Of a DNA stretch of 64,000 nucleotides, positions 23,518-33,832 are shown piece by piece. The position numbers and the translations under genes are program-made. Origin of the DNA: Pseudomonas ekonensis. GTDB lineage: Bacteria; Pseudomonadota; Gammaproteobacteria; Pseudomonadales; Pseudomonadaceae. Position 1 is the stretch's first letter. The number at the start of each line of letters is the position of its first letter. The notes beneath the pieces are model-generated. The model had not been told where the DNA came from and searched no databases. It worked only from the letters and a program-made list of their open reading frames with translations. Where the stretch lies: contig NZ_JAHSTS010000001.1 of the NCBI RefSeq assembly GCF_019145435.1, forward strand, positions 1,130,001-1,194,000, written 5' to 3'.

Positions 23518-24551
23518 GCCAGAAGACGCTCCAGAACCTGCGCCCACGAGATCTTCAGGTCGACCAGTCGCTGACTGGCATTCCTGCCCATGGTTTGGGT
23601 CACGTTCTTGTCCCGGTAGAGTTTGTCCATGGCGTTGGCCAGGGATTCGGGGGTCGGTTCGGCGACGTAGCCGTTGTGCCCGTCCAGAACCAGCTCCAGC
23701 ACACCGCCGGAGTCCGAGGTCGTGAGGATCGGCTTCTGCGCGTGACTGGCTTCCAGGCTGGGGTATCCGTAGGAGTCTTCGTCGACCGGAAGATAGGCGG
23801 CGGCCAGGCATTGCGACAGATGCTCCACCTTTTCCTCTTCGCTGATCCAGCGGTCTTCCAGCGTGACCCGGTCCGCGACGTTGCAGGACTCGATCGTCTG
23901 CCGCAGGGCATTGCCGTAGTCGGGGCTTGCGCCCGTTCCCAGGATGCGCAGGCGAACCGGCGTCGTGGTGTAGCTCAGCGCCTCGATGAGCAGGTGCTGG
24001 CGCTTGTAGTGTTCCAGCCGGCAGATGTAGACGATCTCGTCGTTGTACCCGGCGCAGAAAAAGCGCTCCGGCTGGAAGACCGGCGGATACAGCACTTCGC
24101 TGTCGATGCCGTTGTAGGTCTTGAGGCGTTGGGAGACGACTTTCGAGTTGCTGAACACGGTCTTCGCTTCACCCATCGCCAGGGTGTCCACCTCCATCAG
24201 GGATTGGCGGATCGCCCGGTTCTTGGCGTCGTCGGGAAAGTCCCGGTACGGGGTGTCCCACAGGTCGTAAAAGGTGCGGATGTGGTGAATGAACCACAGG
24301 ATCTTGTGCGGGTGCGGTATCAGGTGCGCCTGCGGACGGAAGCAGATGACCCGGTCCGCCGCCTGCAGGTCCACCCAGCGCAAAGCCATCATCTGCTGGA
24401 ACAGGATGTCCGGCGGAGCGTCGTACTCCGGAAGGTACACGACCTCCACCTGATGTCCGGCTTCGATCAAGGTCGAAGCCAGCCAGTCGACGATGTTTCT
24501 TCCGCCGCCCTTGATGAAGGGGATGAATGAAGAGCAAAGGGCGATTTTCAT
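23514..24551 (-). CDS. GT4 glycosyltransferase, tandem paralog B
   Basis: 345 aa. Starts MKIALCSSFIPFIKGGGRNIVDWL; contains SNSKVVSQRLKTYNGIDSEV, ICRLEHYKRQHLLIEAL and AYLPVDEDSYGYPSLEASHAQKPILTTSDSGGVLE. Paralog of the next gene. GT4 enzymes of this sort often add successive identical or similar sugars (for example rhamnoses) to an O-chain; that role is inferred. The ATG overlaps the stop of the aminotransferase gene by one base. Confidence 0.85.
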   Translation of the reverse strand: MKIALCSSFIPFIKGGGRNIVDWLASTLIEAGHQVEVVYLPEYDAPPDILFQQMMALRWVDLQAADRVICFRPQAHLIPHPHKILWFIHHIRTFYDLWDTPYRDFPDDAKNRAIRQSLMEVDTLAMGEAKTVFSNSKVVSQRLKTYNGIDSEVLYPPVFQPERFFCAGYNDEIVYICRLEHYKRQHLLIEALSYTTTPVRLRILGTGASPDYGNALRQTIESCNVADRVTLEDRWISEEEKVEHLSQCLAAAYLPVDEDSYGYPSLEASHAQKPILTTSDSGGVLELVLDGHNGYVAEPTPESLANAMDKLYRDKNVTQTMGRNASQRLVDLKISWAQVLERLLA

Positions 24552-25654
24552 CAGACCGCCAAGACCTCGCGCAGGCTGGCCGCGATCCTGATGATGTCTT
24601 CCCGGGTCAGATCCTGGTGGGTCGGCAGGTTGATGCCGCGGCCGGACCACAGGTCCGCCACCGGATAGATGCCGTCTTCCTTGTAGGGCGGCAGGACGTG
24701 CATCGGGTAGAACACCGGCCGGGTCTCGATGCCCATCGCGTCCAGCTTCTGCATGACGGCGTCGCGTTTGTGCTCGTCGCCGTCGGCCAGGAAGATGTTG
24801 TACATCCAGAACACCTGCTTGGCCCAGGCCGCCTCGGTAGGCAGGACGATCTTGTCCTTGAGGTCGGCCAGCGCCTCGTCGTACCAGTCGGCGATCTGCT
24901 CGCGGTCTGCCAGCGAGGTGGCGATGCCTTCCATCTGGGCCAGGCCGATGGCGGCCTGGATGTTGGTCATGCGGTAGTTGTAGCCGATCACCGGGAACCA
25001 GTAGCGACGGTTCGGATCCATGCCCTGGCCCCGGAACAGGCGCAGCTTGGCGGCCAGCGCGTCGTCGTTGGTGGTGACCATGCCGCCTTCGCCGGTGGTC
25101 ACGATCTTGTTGCCGAAGAAGCTGAAGGTCGCGCAGGTGCCGAGACTGCCGACCTTGCTGCCCTTGACCTCGGCGCCGTGGGCTTCGGCAGCGTCTTCGA
25201 CGACCCACAGGTTGTGTTTGCGGGCGATGTCGTTGATCACGTCCATCTGCGCCGGATGGCCGTAGAGGTGCACCGGGATGATGCCCTTGGTCTTGGAGGT
25301 GATCTTGCTTTCGATGGTCTGCGGATCGATGTTCATCGTATCGGCGCACACATCCACCAGCACCGGGGTGGCGCCGCAGTAGCGGACGGCGTTCGCGGTC
25401 GCGATGTACGTCACGGTCGGGATGATGACTTCGTCGCCGGGCTGCAGGTCGAGCACGACCAGCGCCAGGTGCAGGGCGGTGGTGCCGTTGTTGGTCGCGA
25501 TCGCGTGCTTGACCCCGCAGAAGGCCGCAAAGCTTTCCTCGAAGGCGGTGATGTACTTGCCGTTGGAGGAAATCCAGTTGGTGTCCAGGCAATCGAGTAC
25601 GTACTTGCGCTCGTTTCCGGCAAGCTTCGGTTGTGCAACGGAAATACGTTTCAT
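24551..25654 (-). CDS. DegT/DnrJ-type aminotransferase, probable GDP-perosamine synthase
   Basis: 367 aa PLP enzyme of the sugar aminotransferase family. The start GNERKYVLDCLDTNWISSNGKYI, the NGTTALHLAL loop and the PLP lysine K183 in SFFGNKIVTTGEGG match GDP-perosamine synthases (Per/RfbE) most closely from memory. It would transfer an amino group from glutamate to C4 of GDP-4-keto-6-deoxymannose, which Gmd (29542-30573) makes. The neighbouring NeuD-like acetyltransferase fits N-acetylation of the product. Another 4-amino sugar remains possible. Confidence 0.8.
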   Translation of the reverse strand: MKRISVAQPKLAGNERKYVLDCLDTNWISSNGKYITAFEESFAAFCGVKHAIATNNGTTALHLALVVLDLQPGDEVIIPTVTYIATANAVRYCGATPVLVDVCADTMNIDPQTIESKITSKTKGIIPVHLYGHPAQMDVINDIARKHNLWVVEDAAEAHGAEVKGSKVGSLGTCATFSFFGNKIVTTGEGGMVTTNDDALAAKLRLFRGQGMDPNRRYWFPVIGYNYRMTNIQAAIGLAQMEGIATSLADREQIADWYDEALADLKDKIVLPTEAAWAKQVFWMYNIFLADGDEHKRDAVMQKLDAMGIETRPVFYPMHVLPPYKEDGIYPVADLWSGRGINLPTHQDLTREDIIRIAASLREVLAV

Positions 25655-25664
25655 GTCTCTTCCT

Positions 25665-26294
25665 TCAAAATTTGTTTAAAGCTTTGGCCGGCACGCCCAC
25701 AACCGTGACTGCCGAACCGACATTGGAAATGACGACGCTGCCGGCGCCCACCATGGAAGACTCGCCGATGCGAATCTGCGGAATGATCTTGCTGCCTACG
25801 CCGATGAAGCTGAGGTCGCCGACCTGAACGTTGCCCGCCAGGGCGCACTGGGGGGCGATGTGGACGGCCTGGCCCAGGATGCAGTCATGGTCGATGGTGG
25901 CGCCGGTGTTGACGATGCAGAGGTCGGCTATCGTCGCCTCGGCATTGATCACGGCGCCCGCCATCACGGCGACCCCGGCGCCAAGCCGGGCCGAGGGCGA
26001 AACGGTGGCGGCCGGGCTGACGGCGTTGACCAGCGTGAAGCCCAGGGCGGTGGCCTTGGCGGCAAGCTTGTTGCGCACGGCGTTTGCGCCGATGGCGACG
26101 AACGCCCGCCGATAGCCTTCATTGAAGAGTGCGGACAGATGGTCGTCACTTTTCAGCACGGGGATGCCCACGCAGGTGTCCGGGCTGTCCGGATTGCCGA
26201 CGCAGCAGGCGACGGTGTCGCCCTGGGCCTGCAGCAGTTCGATGCAGACCTTGGCATGCCCGCCGGCGCCGATGACGATGACTTCGGTCTTCAT
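25665..26294 (-). CDS. NeuD/PglD-type sugar O/N-acetyltransferase
   Basis: 209 aa. The N-terminal Rossmann-like half (MKTEVIVIGAGGHAKVCIELL) binds the nucleotide sugar and the C-terminal left-handed beta-helix carries hexapeptide repeats (SARLGAGVAVMAGAVI, FIGVGSKIIPQIRIG). The likely catalytic His lies in NTGATIDHDC. Ends in VGVPAKALNKF, usual for the family. It probably acetylates the 4-amino group of the product made by the adjacent aminotransferase. Start overlaps the fkbM stop by 3 nt. Confidence 0.87.
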   Translation of the reverse strand: MKTEVIVIGAGGHAKVCIELLQAQGDTVACCVGNPDSPDTCVGIPVLKSDDHLSALFNEGYRRAFVAIGANAVRNKLAAKATALGFTLVNAVSPAATVSPSARLGAGVAVMAGAVINAEATIADLCIVNTGATIDHDCILGQAVHIAPQCALAGNVQVGDLSFIGVGSKIIPQIRIGESSMVGAGSVVISNVGSAVTVVGVPAKALNKF

Positions 26295-27595
26295 GCTTGC
26301 GTCCTTGCGGCTTGCATTGATTCGGGGGAAGTGAAAAGCAGGTTGACGGACTCGGCATGGGACAGCCGTTCGACCGACCAGTCTTCGAGATCGCCGGTTT
26401 GATCGTTGACGACGTTGAAGGCAAGCCCCAGGGCGGTGAAATGTCGCAGCCAGTCTTCGAGCGCGATCGAGTTCCGTTTCAGGTGGGACAGGCCAAGCTC
26501 GACGATGATGAACATGTGCGGGTTGGTCGAAAGCAGGCGTTTTGCGCCTTTGACGATATCGATCTCGGCCCCTTCCGCATCGAGCTTCAGCAGCCGTGCG
26601 GTCTGGGATTCGGGCAGGAACTCATCCAGGGTGGTCGTTGAAATGTCGACCGATGCCGCAGACGAGAACGACGGGGTCTCGAGTTCGTAGAGCGAGTGGT
26701 GGCCGCTGGTGGCGCCCAGGTGCAGCTTGTGGGTGCCCGTGGTGTCCGACAGGGCGTAGTGGGAGACTTCGCTGATCTCGGAGAAGCCGTTGAGCCACAG
26801 GTTCCTTTCGAGCATTTTGCGGGTGGGTTCGAACGGCTCGAAGGCGATGACCTTGCCGCGTCCCGCCATCGCCCGTGCCGCCGCGATCGAATGCATGCCG
26901 ATGTTGGCGCCGACATCGATGTAGGTGTCGCCTGGGCGGACGAGCCGTTCAATGAGCTTTCGGGTTCCGGGCTCCAGTTCCCCGGCTTCCATCAGGTTGG
27001 CCAGAAGGGCATGGTCCTTGGCGCCGCACAGGACATAGCCGACAGCCGACTTCACCAGGGTCTCGTCGGATCCGGAGTTGATGGCGACGCGGTTGACGTC
27101 GATGAGCGAGTAGTGCTCGATGCGGTCCAGCTGCGGTCCGGCCTTCTCCAGGGGGAGCTGCTCGGCAATGAGTTTTCGCGAGAGCGAGGCCTGAACGCTG
27201 GCCGCATTCGCCAGGCGTTGGAGCTCCTGCATGATTTGCCGGGTCTGTTCTTGCTGATGTTCCTGCAGCCTGGCGAACTGCTGCTGCATTTCCTCGCGCA
27301 GGGCGCCGGTGAAATAGTTGCGTACGCGAAAGAGCACCGGACGTGCGAAAGGCTTGGTCGCGCGATAGGCGCTGCGGGCCATTCGTCGAAGCACTTGTTT
27401 GATCTGGTGTCGTAGCATCGTGCTGATCCTCGTTTGGGCGCCGCCGGCCACGTCGTCCATGCCGTGGGCGGCTGCCTCGGCGATGTCGGACGGTGCGGTT
27501 GCGACGGGCTGGACGGCCGCAGCGGTTCGCATGCGCCTGGATGCCGAAGTGAATGCCATTGCGATGTCAACGCCGTTGCGCTTGATGCTGTTCAT
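26291..27595 (-). CDS. FkbM-family methyltransferase with N-terminal coiled coil
   Basis: 434 aa. The C-terminal ~200 residues are an SAM-dependent FkbM methyltransferase: PGDTYIDVGANIGMHSIAAA (motif I), AFEPFEPTRKMLERN, and KLDAEGAEIDIVKGA. The N-terminal 200 residues are basic and Ala-rich with a short Gln/Glu-rich helix (about residues 97-135, EEMQQQFARLQEHQQEQ) likely to form a coiled coil. Start at 27595 lies 5 nt after the wzt stop; the frame runs further back only inside wzt. It probably methylates a sugar of the O-chain; see the finding on chain termination. Confidence 0.8.
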   Translation of the reverse strand: MNSIKRNGVDIAMAFTSASRRMRTAAAVQPVATAPSDIAEAAAHGMDDVAGGAQTRISTMLRHQIKQVLRRMARSAYRATKPFARPVLFRVRNYFTGALREEMQQQFARLQEHQQEQTRQIMQELQRLANAASVQASLSRKLIAEQLPLEKAGPQLDRIEHYSLIDVNRVAINSGSDETLVKSAVGYVLCGAKDHALLANLMEAGELEPGTRKLIERLVRPGDTYIDVGANIGMHSIAAARAMAGRGKVIAFEPFEPTRKMLERNLWLNGFSEISEVSHYALSDTTGTHKLHLGATSGHHSLYELETPSFSSAASVDISTTTLDEFLPESQTARLLKLDAEGAEIDIVKGAKRLLSTNPHMFIIVELGLSHLKRNSIALEDWLRHFTALGLAFNVVNDQTGDLEDWSVERLSHAESVNLLFTSPESMQAARTQA

Positions 27596-27600
27596 TGGCT

Positions 27601-28344
27601 TCAGCCTCCGAAGTACGCAGCGGTGACGGACGCCGGGTCGCCGTCCATCCTGATCTTGCCGTGCTCCAGCCAGAGCACCCGGTTGCAGGTGTGCATGACC
27701 AGTTCGCGCGAGTGGCTGGCGATCACCAGGATGTTGGTTGACTTCACCAGTTCGTTCATGCGGATTTCGGCCTTGTGCTTGAAGCCTTCGTCGCCGACCG
27801 ACAGCCATTCGTCCATCAGCAGGATTTCCGGTTTGATGGTGGTCGAGACCGCGAACGCCAGCCGCAGGTGCATGCCCGAGGAATAGGTGCGGATCGGCAT
27901 GTCGACGAAGTCGCCCAGCTCGGAGAACTCGATGATCTCGTCGAGCTTTTCGGTGATCTGCGCCTTGGTCATGCCGAGGATGGCGCCGCGCAGGTAGATG
28001 TTTTCCCGGCCGGTGGCCTCCGGGTCGGTGCCCAGGGAAATGTCGATCAGGGAGCCGATCTCACCGTCGATCCGGGCGGTGCCGGAGGACGGTTCGTAGA
28101 CGCTGCTGAGCAGGCGCAGCAGGGTGCTCTTGCCGGCGCCGTTGTGGCCGAGCAGGCCGACCCGGTCGCCGTCGCGCAAGGTGAACGTCAGGCCTTCGAG
28201 GGCCCGGACGATGACGCGGCCCTGCTGGTCGGCGCCCAGTTGCCCGCCGGTGGCCACCTGGATCAGGCGTTTTTTCAGGGAGCGGCCGTTGGCGTTGTAG
28301 ATCGGGAAATCCACGCTGACGTTATTGAATTCGATCAAGGACAT
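27601..28344 (-). CDS. wzt: O-antigen ABC transporter ATP-binding protein, short form
   Basis: 247 aa. Nucleotide-binding subunit of the Wzm/Wzt exporter, which moves undecaprenyl-linked O-polysaccharide across the inner membrane. Walker A GHNGAGKST, signature YSSGM, Walker B ILLMDEWLSVGD and the switch His in VIASHS are all present. It stops right after the ATPase domain, so it lacks the C-terminal carbohydrate-binding domain that reads a chain-end cap in the longer Wzt proteins. It lies 12 nt downstream of wzm. Confidence 0.93.
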   Translation of the reverse strand: MSLIEFNNVSVDFPIYNANGRSLKKRLIQVATGGQLGADQQGRVIVRALEGLTFTLRDGDRVGLLGHNGAGKSTLLRLLSSVYEPSSGTARIDGEIGSLIDISLGTDPEATGRENIYLRGAILGMTKAQITEKLDEIIEFSELGDFVDMPIRTYSSGMHLRLAFAVSTTIKPEILLMDEWLSVGDEGFKHKAEIRMNELVKSTNILVIASHSRELVMHTCNRVLWLEHGKIRMDGDPASVTAAYFGG

Positions 28345-28356
28345 TGGGAGTTCTTC

Positions 28357-29157
28357 TCAGAGCCAGTAAGCGATGCGGCGCTTGTAGCGGCCATACACCA
28401 TGAGGGCGACGATCCAGCCGATCACGGCCATGCTCACGGAGAACCACCAGTTGGTGGCGGTCGGCATCTGTCCGATCAGCGGGGAGCGGACCACGGAAAT
28501 GACGTGGTAGACCGGGTTGAGGTCAAGCAGGTAAAGCCCGGCGCGCTGCGGCAGCAGGCTCGGCATCCACATGATCGGGGTGAGGTAGAACACCACTTGC
28601 AGCAGGCTGCCGACGATCTGCGGCAGGTCACGGTAACGGGCGCAGAGGATGCCCAGCAGCAGGGCGATCCAGGTCAGGTTGGCCAGTGCGAGGATGAAGC
28701 CCGGAATGCTGATCAGGGCGAGCCAGGTCAACGGCTTGCCGACGGCCAGCAGCACGAGCGGGAAAATGACGATGTTGTGCCCCAGGATCAGGATGTTGCG
28801 CCAGATCATGCGCAGGATGTGGGTGAACAGGGGAATGGGCAGCTGCTTGATGATGCCCTCGGCGGCGATGAAGCCGGTGCAGCCTTCGGTGACCACGGTC
28901 GACATGAAGCTCCAGAGGATCATGCCGATGGCCAGGAACGGAAGGAACTCCTGCATCGGGGAGTTGAAGATCTGGCCGAACACCACGCCGATGGTGCCGA
29001 TCATCACGCCCATGCTGATGGTCAGCCAGAAGGGGCCGAGCGCGGACCTCCTGTAGCGTTGTCGCACGTCTTGCCAGCCTAGCGTCCCTACCAAAGCGTA
29101 CCGCCTTGTCGCGGCGATGATGTCCGACACGGCGATACTTACTGAACCATTGCGCAT
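28357..29157 (-). CDS. wzm: O-antigen ABC transporter permease
   Basis: 266 aa from ATG 29157; an in-frame TTG at 29181 would add 8 residues. ABC-2-type permease with about six membrane helices, a family N-terminus (LGWQDVRQRYRRSALGPFWLTISM) and a loop with ARYRDLPQIVGSLLQVVFYLTPIMW. Partner of Wzt. The ATG is preferred because the predicted promoter just upstream would place the transcript start near 29186, leaving only about 5 nt before the TTG. First gene of the eight-gene reverse operon. Confidence 0.93.
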   Translation of the reverse strand: MRNGSVSIAVSDIIAATRRYALVGTLGWQDVRQRYRRSALGPFWLTISMGVMIGTIGVVFGQIFNSPMQEFLPFLAIGMILWSFMSTVVTEGCTGFIAAEGIIKQLPIPLFTHILRMIWRNILILGHNIVIFPLVLLAVGKPLTWLALISIPGFILALANLTWIALLLGILCARYRDLPQIVGSLLQVVFYLTPIMWMPSLLPQRAGLYLLDLNPVYHVISVVRSPLIGQMPTATNWWFSVSMAVIGWIVALMVYGRYKRRIAYWL

Positions 29158-29192
29158 TAAGAGCACCAGATTATTGATCAAAAAAACACGCC

Positions 29193-29221
29193 ATTTTAGG
29201 CTGGGGGGCGGGGAGTGTCAC
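29193..29221 (-). promoter_or_regulatory. sigma-70-type promoter of the wzm operon
   Basis: On the reverse strand: -35 GTGACA (29216-29221), spacer of exactly 17 bp, -10 TAAAAT (29193-29198). Each hexamer matches the consensus at 5 of 6 bases. The start point would be near 29186, 29 nt before the wzm ATG. Confidence 0.7.
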
Positions 29222-29298
29222 CTTTTCTACATCTTTTCTTTGCGGCCGGCGGCGCGAGACCGGGGCCTTCGGTCGGAAACCCTCAAGTGACTGAATTT

Positions 29299-29343
29299 AC
29301 AAGGCAACGCCCGTCAGGCGACTAAACCGGGCGGGCGCCTTGT
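29299..29343. repeat. inverted repeat in the wzm/gmd control region
   Basis: ACAAGGC-AA-CGCCCG pairs with CGGGCG-GGC-GCCTTGT: 13 paired bases with a small internal loop and a 14-nt apical loop. Could be a regulator site or an RNA hairpin in the gmd leader. Confidence 0.55.
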
Positions 29344-29532
29344 GCAGCATCGGGCAATGATTTCTCCGGCGGTGCCGGGAAAGAACCGGACATGTATTGT
29401 CGGTCGGTTGGGTATCGTCGTTCCGGGCCGCATTCTGTATGATCTGCAAGAATTTGCGGCTCTGCCGACCGGAGCCCAATGGCGCACACGACACAACAGA
29501 GCCTGCTGACTAGGCGCTCAAATGGAGTTTAG

Positions 29533-30572
<1,040 letters not shown>

Positions 30573-30573
<1 letters not shown>

Positions 30574-31469
30574 TGAGTATTGCCGGTAAACGAGCGCTGA
30601 TTACAGGAGTTCAAGGTTTCACCGGGCGTTACATGGCCGCCGAGCTCAAGGCCGGCGGCTATGAAGTGTTCGGGTTGGGTACCCAGCCCTCCGACGAGCC
30701 CGGGTACTTTCAAGCCGATCTGGCGGATGGCTCCGCACTGCGCGAGTTGCTGGCAACCATTCAACCGGATGTCGTGATCCATCTGGCGGCGCTGGCCTTC
30801 GTCGGGCATGGCGCCGCCGACACGTTCTATCGGGTCAACCTGATCGGAACCCGTCACCTGCTCGAAGCGATCGCGGCCTGCGGCAAGGTGCCTGACTGCG
30901 TGTTGCTGGCCAGCAGCGCGAACGTCTACGGCAATGCCTCCACCGGCTTGCTCAGTGAAGCGACGCTTCCGGCGCCGGCCAACGATTATGCGGTCAGCAA
31001 GCTGGCGATGGAGTACATGGCCCGCCTCTGGTTCGACCGCCTTCCGATCGTGATCGCCCGGCCGTTCAACTACACGGGTGTCGGTCAGGCCGACAGCTTC
31101 CTGTTGCCCAAGATCGTTGCGCATTTCCGTCGGCGTGCCGACAAGATCGAACTCGGCAACCTCGACGTCTCCCGGGACTTCAGCGATGTCCGCGCGGTGG
31201 TCAAGGCCTACCGTGGCTTGATCGAAGCCAGGCCCGTGGGGCAGACCGTCAACGTCAGTTCAGGCAAGAGCCATTCCCTTCGCGAAGTCATCGACATGTG
31301 TTCGGCATTCACCGGCCACAGCATCGAAGTCGAAGTGAATCCGGCCTTCGTCCGGGCCAATGAGGTGAAGATCCTGTGCGGCGACAACGCCCGGCTTCGC
31401 GAGCTGGTGAAGGGGTGGGAGACGCCGGCGCTGGATGAAACGTTGAGCTGGATGCTTTCGGCGGACTAA
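30573..31469 (+). CDS. rmd: GDP-6-deoxy-D-mannose reductase (GDP-D-rhamnose synthase)
   Basis: 298 aa SDR. Reduces the Gmd product at C4 to GDP-D-rhamnose. TGVQGFTGRYMA is the cofactor motif and NDYAVSKLAMEY gives Tyr139-Lys143. It starts one base inside the gmd stop and is followed with no gap by the wbpY-like gene. The gmd-rmd pair with ABC exporter genes is the hallmark of D-rhamnan (A-band-like) polysaccharide in Pseudomonas. Confidence 0.92.
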
Positions 31470-32615
31470 ATGAAGCTAATCCTGTCTGTTGAGCCGATCC
31501 GCTTTCCGCTGACCGGCATCGGTCGCTATACCTACGAACTTGCGCTGAGGCTTCAGCAGAGTTCCGACATTTCAGACCTGCAGTTCTTTGCCGGTCGACG
31601 CTTTTTGCCAGAATTGCCCACGGCCGCCGACGAGTCCGGCAGCGGTTATGGCCTGAAGCGTGCGGTGCAGAAAAACTTCCTCGCCGTCGAGGCCTACCGG
31701 CTGCTGATGCCGATCCTGCGCAAGGCGGCGCTCAAGGGGCACGGCGATTTCCTGTACCACAGCCCCAATTACTACCTGCCGCCCTTCGCCGGGCGCAGCG
31801 TGGCGACGTTTCACGACTTGTCGCCCTTCACCTGGGCCCATTGCCACGCCCCGCAGCTGGTGCGCTACCTGCAGAAAGAGCTGAAGGCCACGTTGACCAG
31901 GGCCGATGCGCTGATCACCGATTCGGAGTTCACCCGCAGGGAGCTGGCCGACTATTTCAACTGGCCCATCGAGCGGATCCACACCGTGCCGCTGGCCAGT
32001 TCCCCTGAGTTCTACCCGAGGCCGCTTGCCGAGCTTGAGCCGGCCCTGGCCCGTTACGGCCTCAAGGCGAACGGTTACTCGCTGTTCGTCGGCACCATCG
32101 AACCGCGCAAGAACATCGAAACGCTGCTGGACGCCTACAGCCGTCTTCCGGTGGACGTGCGCACGCGTTGGCCGCTGATCCTCACGGGCTACCACGGTTG
32201 GCGCAGCGATGTGATTCACCAGAAGCTGGAAACCGCCCGGCGCGAAGGCTGGGCGCATTACCTCGGGTTCGTGCCGAGCGAGGATCTTCCCCTGCTGTTC
32301 GCCGGCGCGCGGCTGTTCGCCTTCCCGTCGCATTACGAAGGGTTCGGGCTGCCGGTGCTCGAGGCCATGAGTTCGGGCGTCCCGGTGGTGTGCTCCAACA
32401 GTTCGTCGCTGCCGGAAGTGGCCGGCGACGCGGCGCTGATGTGCGCACCGATGGACATCGACGGGTTGACCCGGTTGCTGGAACGGGGCCTGGTCGACGA
32501 AGCCTGGCGAGACATCGCGGTGGCCAAAGGCATGCAGCACGCGCAAGGGTTTTCCTGGGAGCGCTGCGCCCGGGAAACCCAACAGGTCTATCGAAGGGTC
32601 GTCGACGGAAAATGA
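31470..32615 (+). CDS. wbpY: WbpY-like D-rhamnosyltransferase (GT4)
   Basis: 381 aa. Starts MKLILSVEPIRFPLTGIGRYTYEL, the acceptor-side signature of WbpY/Wbd-type transferases. C-terminal half: FVGTIEPRKNIETLLDAY and FPSHYEGFGLPVLEAMSSGVPVVCSNSSSLPEVAGD with the EX7E pair. Likely adds D-rhamnose from GDP-D-rhamnose; this is inferred from context and resemblance. ATG directly follows the rmd stop, and the stop overlaps the next start by 4 nt. Confidence 0.82.
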   Translation: MKLILSVEPIRFPLTGIGRYTYELALRLQQSSDISDLQFFAGRRFLPELPTAADESGSGYGLKRAVQKNFLAVEAYRLLMPILRKAALKGHGDFLYHSPNYYLPPFAGRSVATFHDLSPFTWAHCHAPQLVRYLQKELKATLTRADALITDSEFTRRELADYFNWPIERIHTVPLASSPEFYPRPLAELEPALARYGLKANGYSLFVGTIEPRKNIETLLDAYSRLPVDVRTRWPLILTGYHGWRSDVIHQKLETARREGWAHYLGFVPSEDLPLLFAGARLFAFPSHYEGFGLPVLEAMSSGVPVVCSNSSSLPEVAGDAALMCAPMDIDGLTRLLERGLVDEAWRDIAVAKGMQHAQGFSWERCARETQQVYRRVVDGK

Positions 32616-33727
32616 TCAAGGTTCTGCACTTCTTCAAGACCTACTACCCGGAAACGATGGGCGGGATCGAGCAGGTCATTTTCCAGATCGCCCAGGGCGG
32701 CGCCGGCCACGGCTTTTCCTCCGAGGTGCTTTACCTGAGCGAGCGGGGAGCCGCCCGGGGCGAAACGGTGGGCAATCACGTCACCCACCGTTCGAAGCTG
32801 GACCTGCACGTCGCGTCCACCGGGTTCTCGCTGTCGGCCTTCAAGGACTTTTCGCAGTTGGCGAAAGAGGCGGATGTGGTGCATTACCACTTTCCGTGGC
32901 CCTTCATGGACCTGGTGCATTTCGCGAGCCGCCACGGCAAGCCGGCGGTGGTCAGCTACCACTCCGACATCGTCAAGCAGAAGACCCTGCTCAAGCTCTA
33001 CCAGCCGCTGATGAACCGCTTCCTGTCCAGCGTCGACTGCATCGTCGCCTCTTCGCCGAACTATGCGCAGAGCAGCCCGGTGCTGTCTCGCTTTAGCGAC
33101 AAGGTCGAAATCATTCCTTACGGGCTGGATCGGGCCACTTATCCCGCCGTTCCCGAGGCGAAGCTCGCCGAGTGGCGGCGCAGGGTCGGCGAGAAGTTCT
33201 TTCTCTTTGTGGGGGCGCTGCGCTATTACAAAGGCCTGGATTACTTGCTGGAGGCCGCCAGGATCACCGGCTTGCCGGTGGTGATCCTCGGCGGCGGCCA
33301 TGAGGAGGCCGAGCTGAAGGCGCAGGCGCAGCGCCTCGGGCTTTCCAATGTGCATTTCCTGGGAGGGCTGGGCGACGAGGACAAGGCGGCGCTGCTCACG
33401 CTTTGTCATGCGTTCGTCTTTCCCTCGCACCTGCGTTCCGAGTCCTTCGGCATTTCACTGCTGGAGGCTGCCATGTACGGCAAGCCGCTCATTTCCTGCG
33501 AGATGGGTTCCGGCACCACATTCATCAACATCGCCGGCGAAACGGGGCTGGTGGTGCCTCCCCGCGACGCTCAGGCGCTGGCGGCGGCGATGAGCACCCT
33601 GTGGCAAGACACCGAATTGGCCGAAGGCATGGGCAGACGCGCAATGCACCGTTACGAGTCCGTCTTTTCGGCCGACACGATGGTCGCCGCCTACGCGGCG
33701 CTCTATCGCAGGGTTTGCGCGAGATAG
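32612..33727 (+). CDS. wbpZ: WbpZ-like glycosyltransferase (GT4)
   Basis: 371 aa. Starts MIKVLHFFKTYYPETMGGIEQ and has YHFPWPFMDLVHF, SYHSDIVKQKTLLKLYQPLMNRFL and LRYYKGLDYLLEAA, blocks I recognise from WbpZ of the A-band D-rhamnan locus, where the enzyme adds the first D-rhamnose after the lipid-linked primer sugar. SHLRSESFGISLLEAAMYGKP is the donor site. It overlaps the wbpY-like gene (ATGA). Confidence 0.85.
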   Translation: MIKVLHFFKTYYPETMGGIEQVIFQIAQGGAGHGFSSEVLYLSERGAARGETVGNHVTHRSKLDLHVASTGFSLSAFKDFSQLAKEADVVHYHFPWPFMDLVHFASRHGKPAVVSYHSDIVKQKTLLKLYQPLMNRFLSSVDCIVASSPNYAQSSPVLSRFSDKVEIIPYGLDRATYPAVPEAKLAEWRRRVGEKFFLFVGALRYYKGLDYLLEAARITGLPVVILGGGHEEAELKAQAQRLGLSNVHFLGGLGDEDKAALLTLCHAFVFPSHLRSESFGISLLEAAMYGKPLISCEMGSGTTFINIAGETGLVVPPRDAQALAAAMSTLWQDTELAEGMGRRAMHRYESVFSADTMVAAYAALYRRVCAR

Positions 33728-33832
33728 CGCCGGCCTGTCCGCCAATTGAACCTTCCGGCGGCCCTCAATGTCTTCAAGCCCGGACATACATCGAATCGCC
33801 TTCAAACAAGAACAGGGATATCAGGTAGAGCA

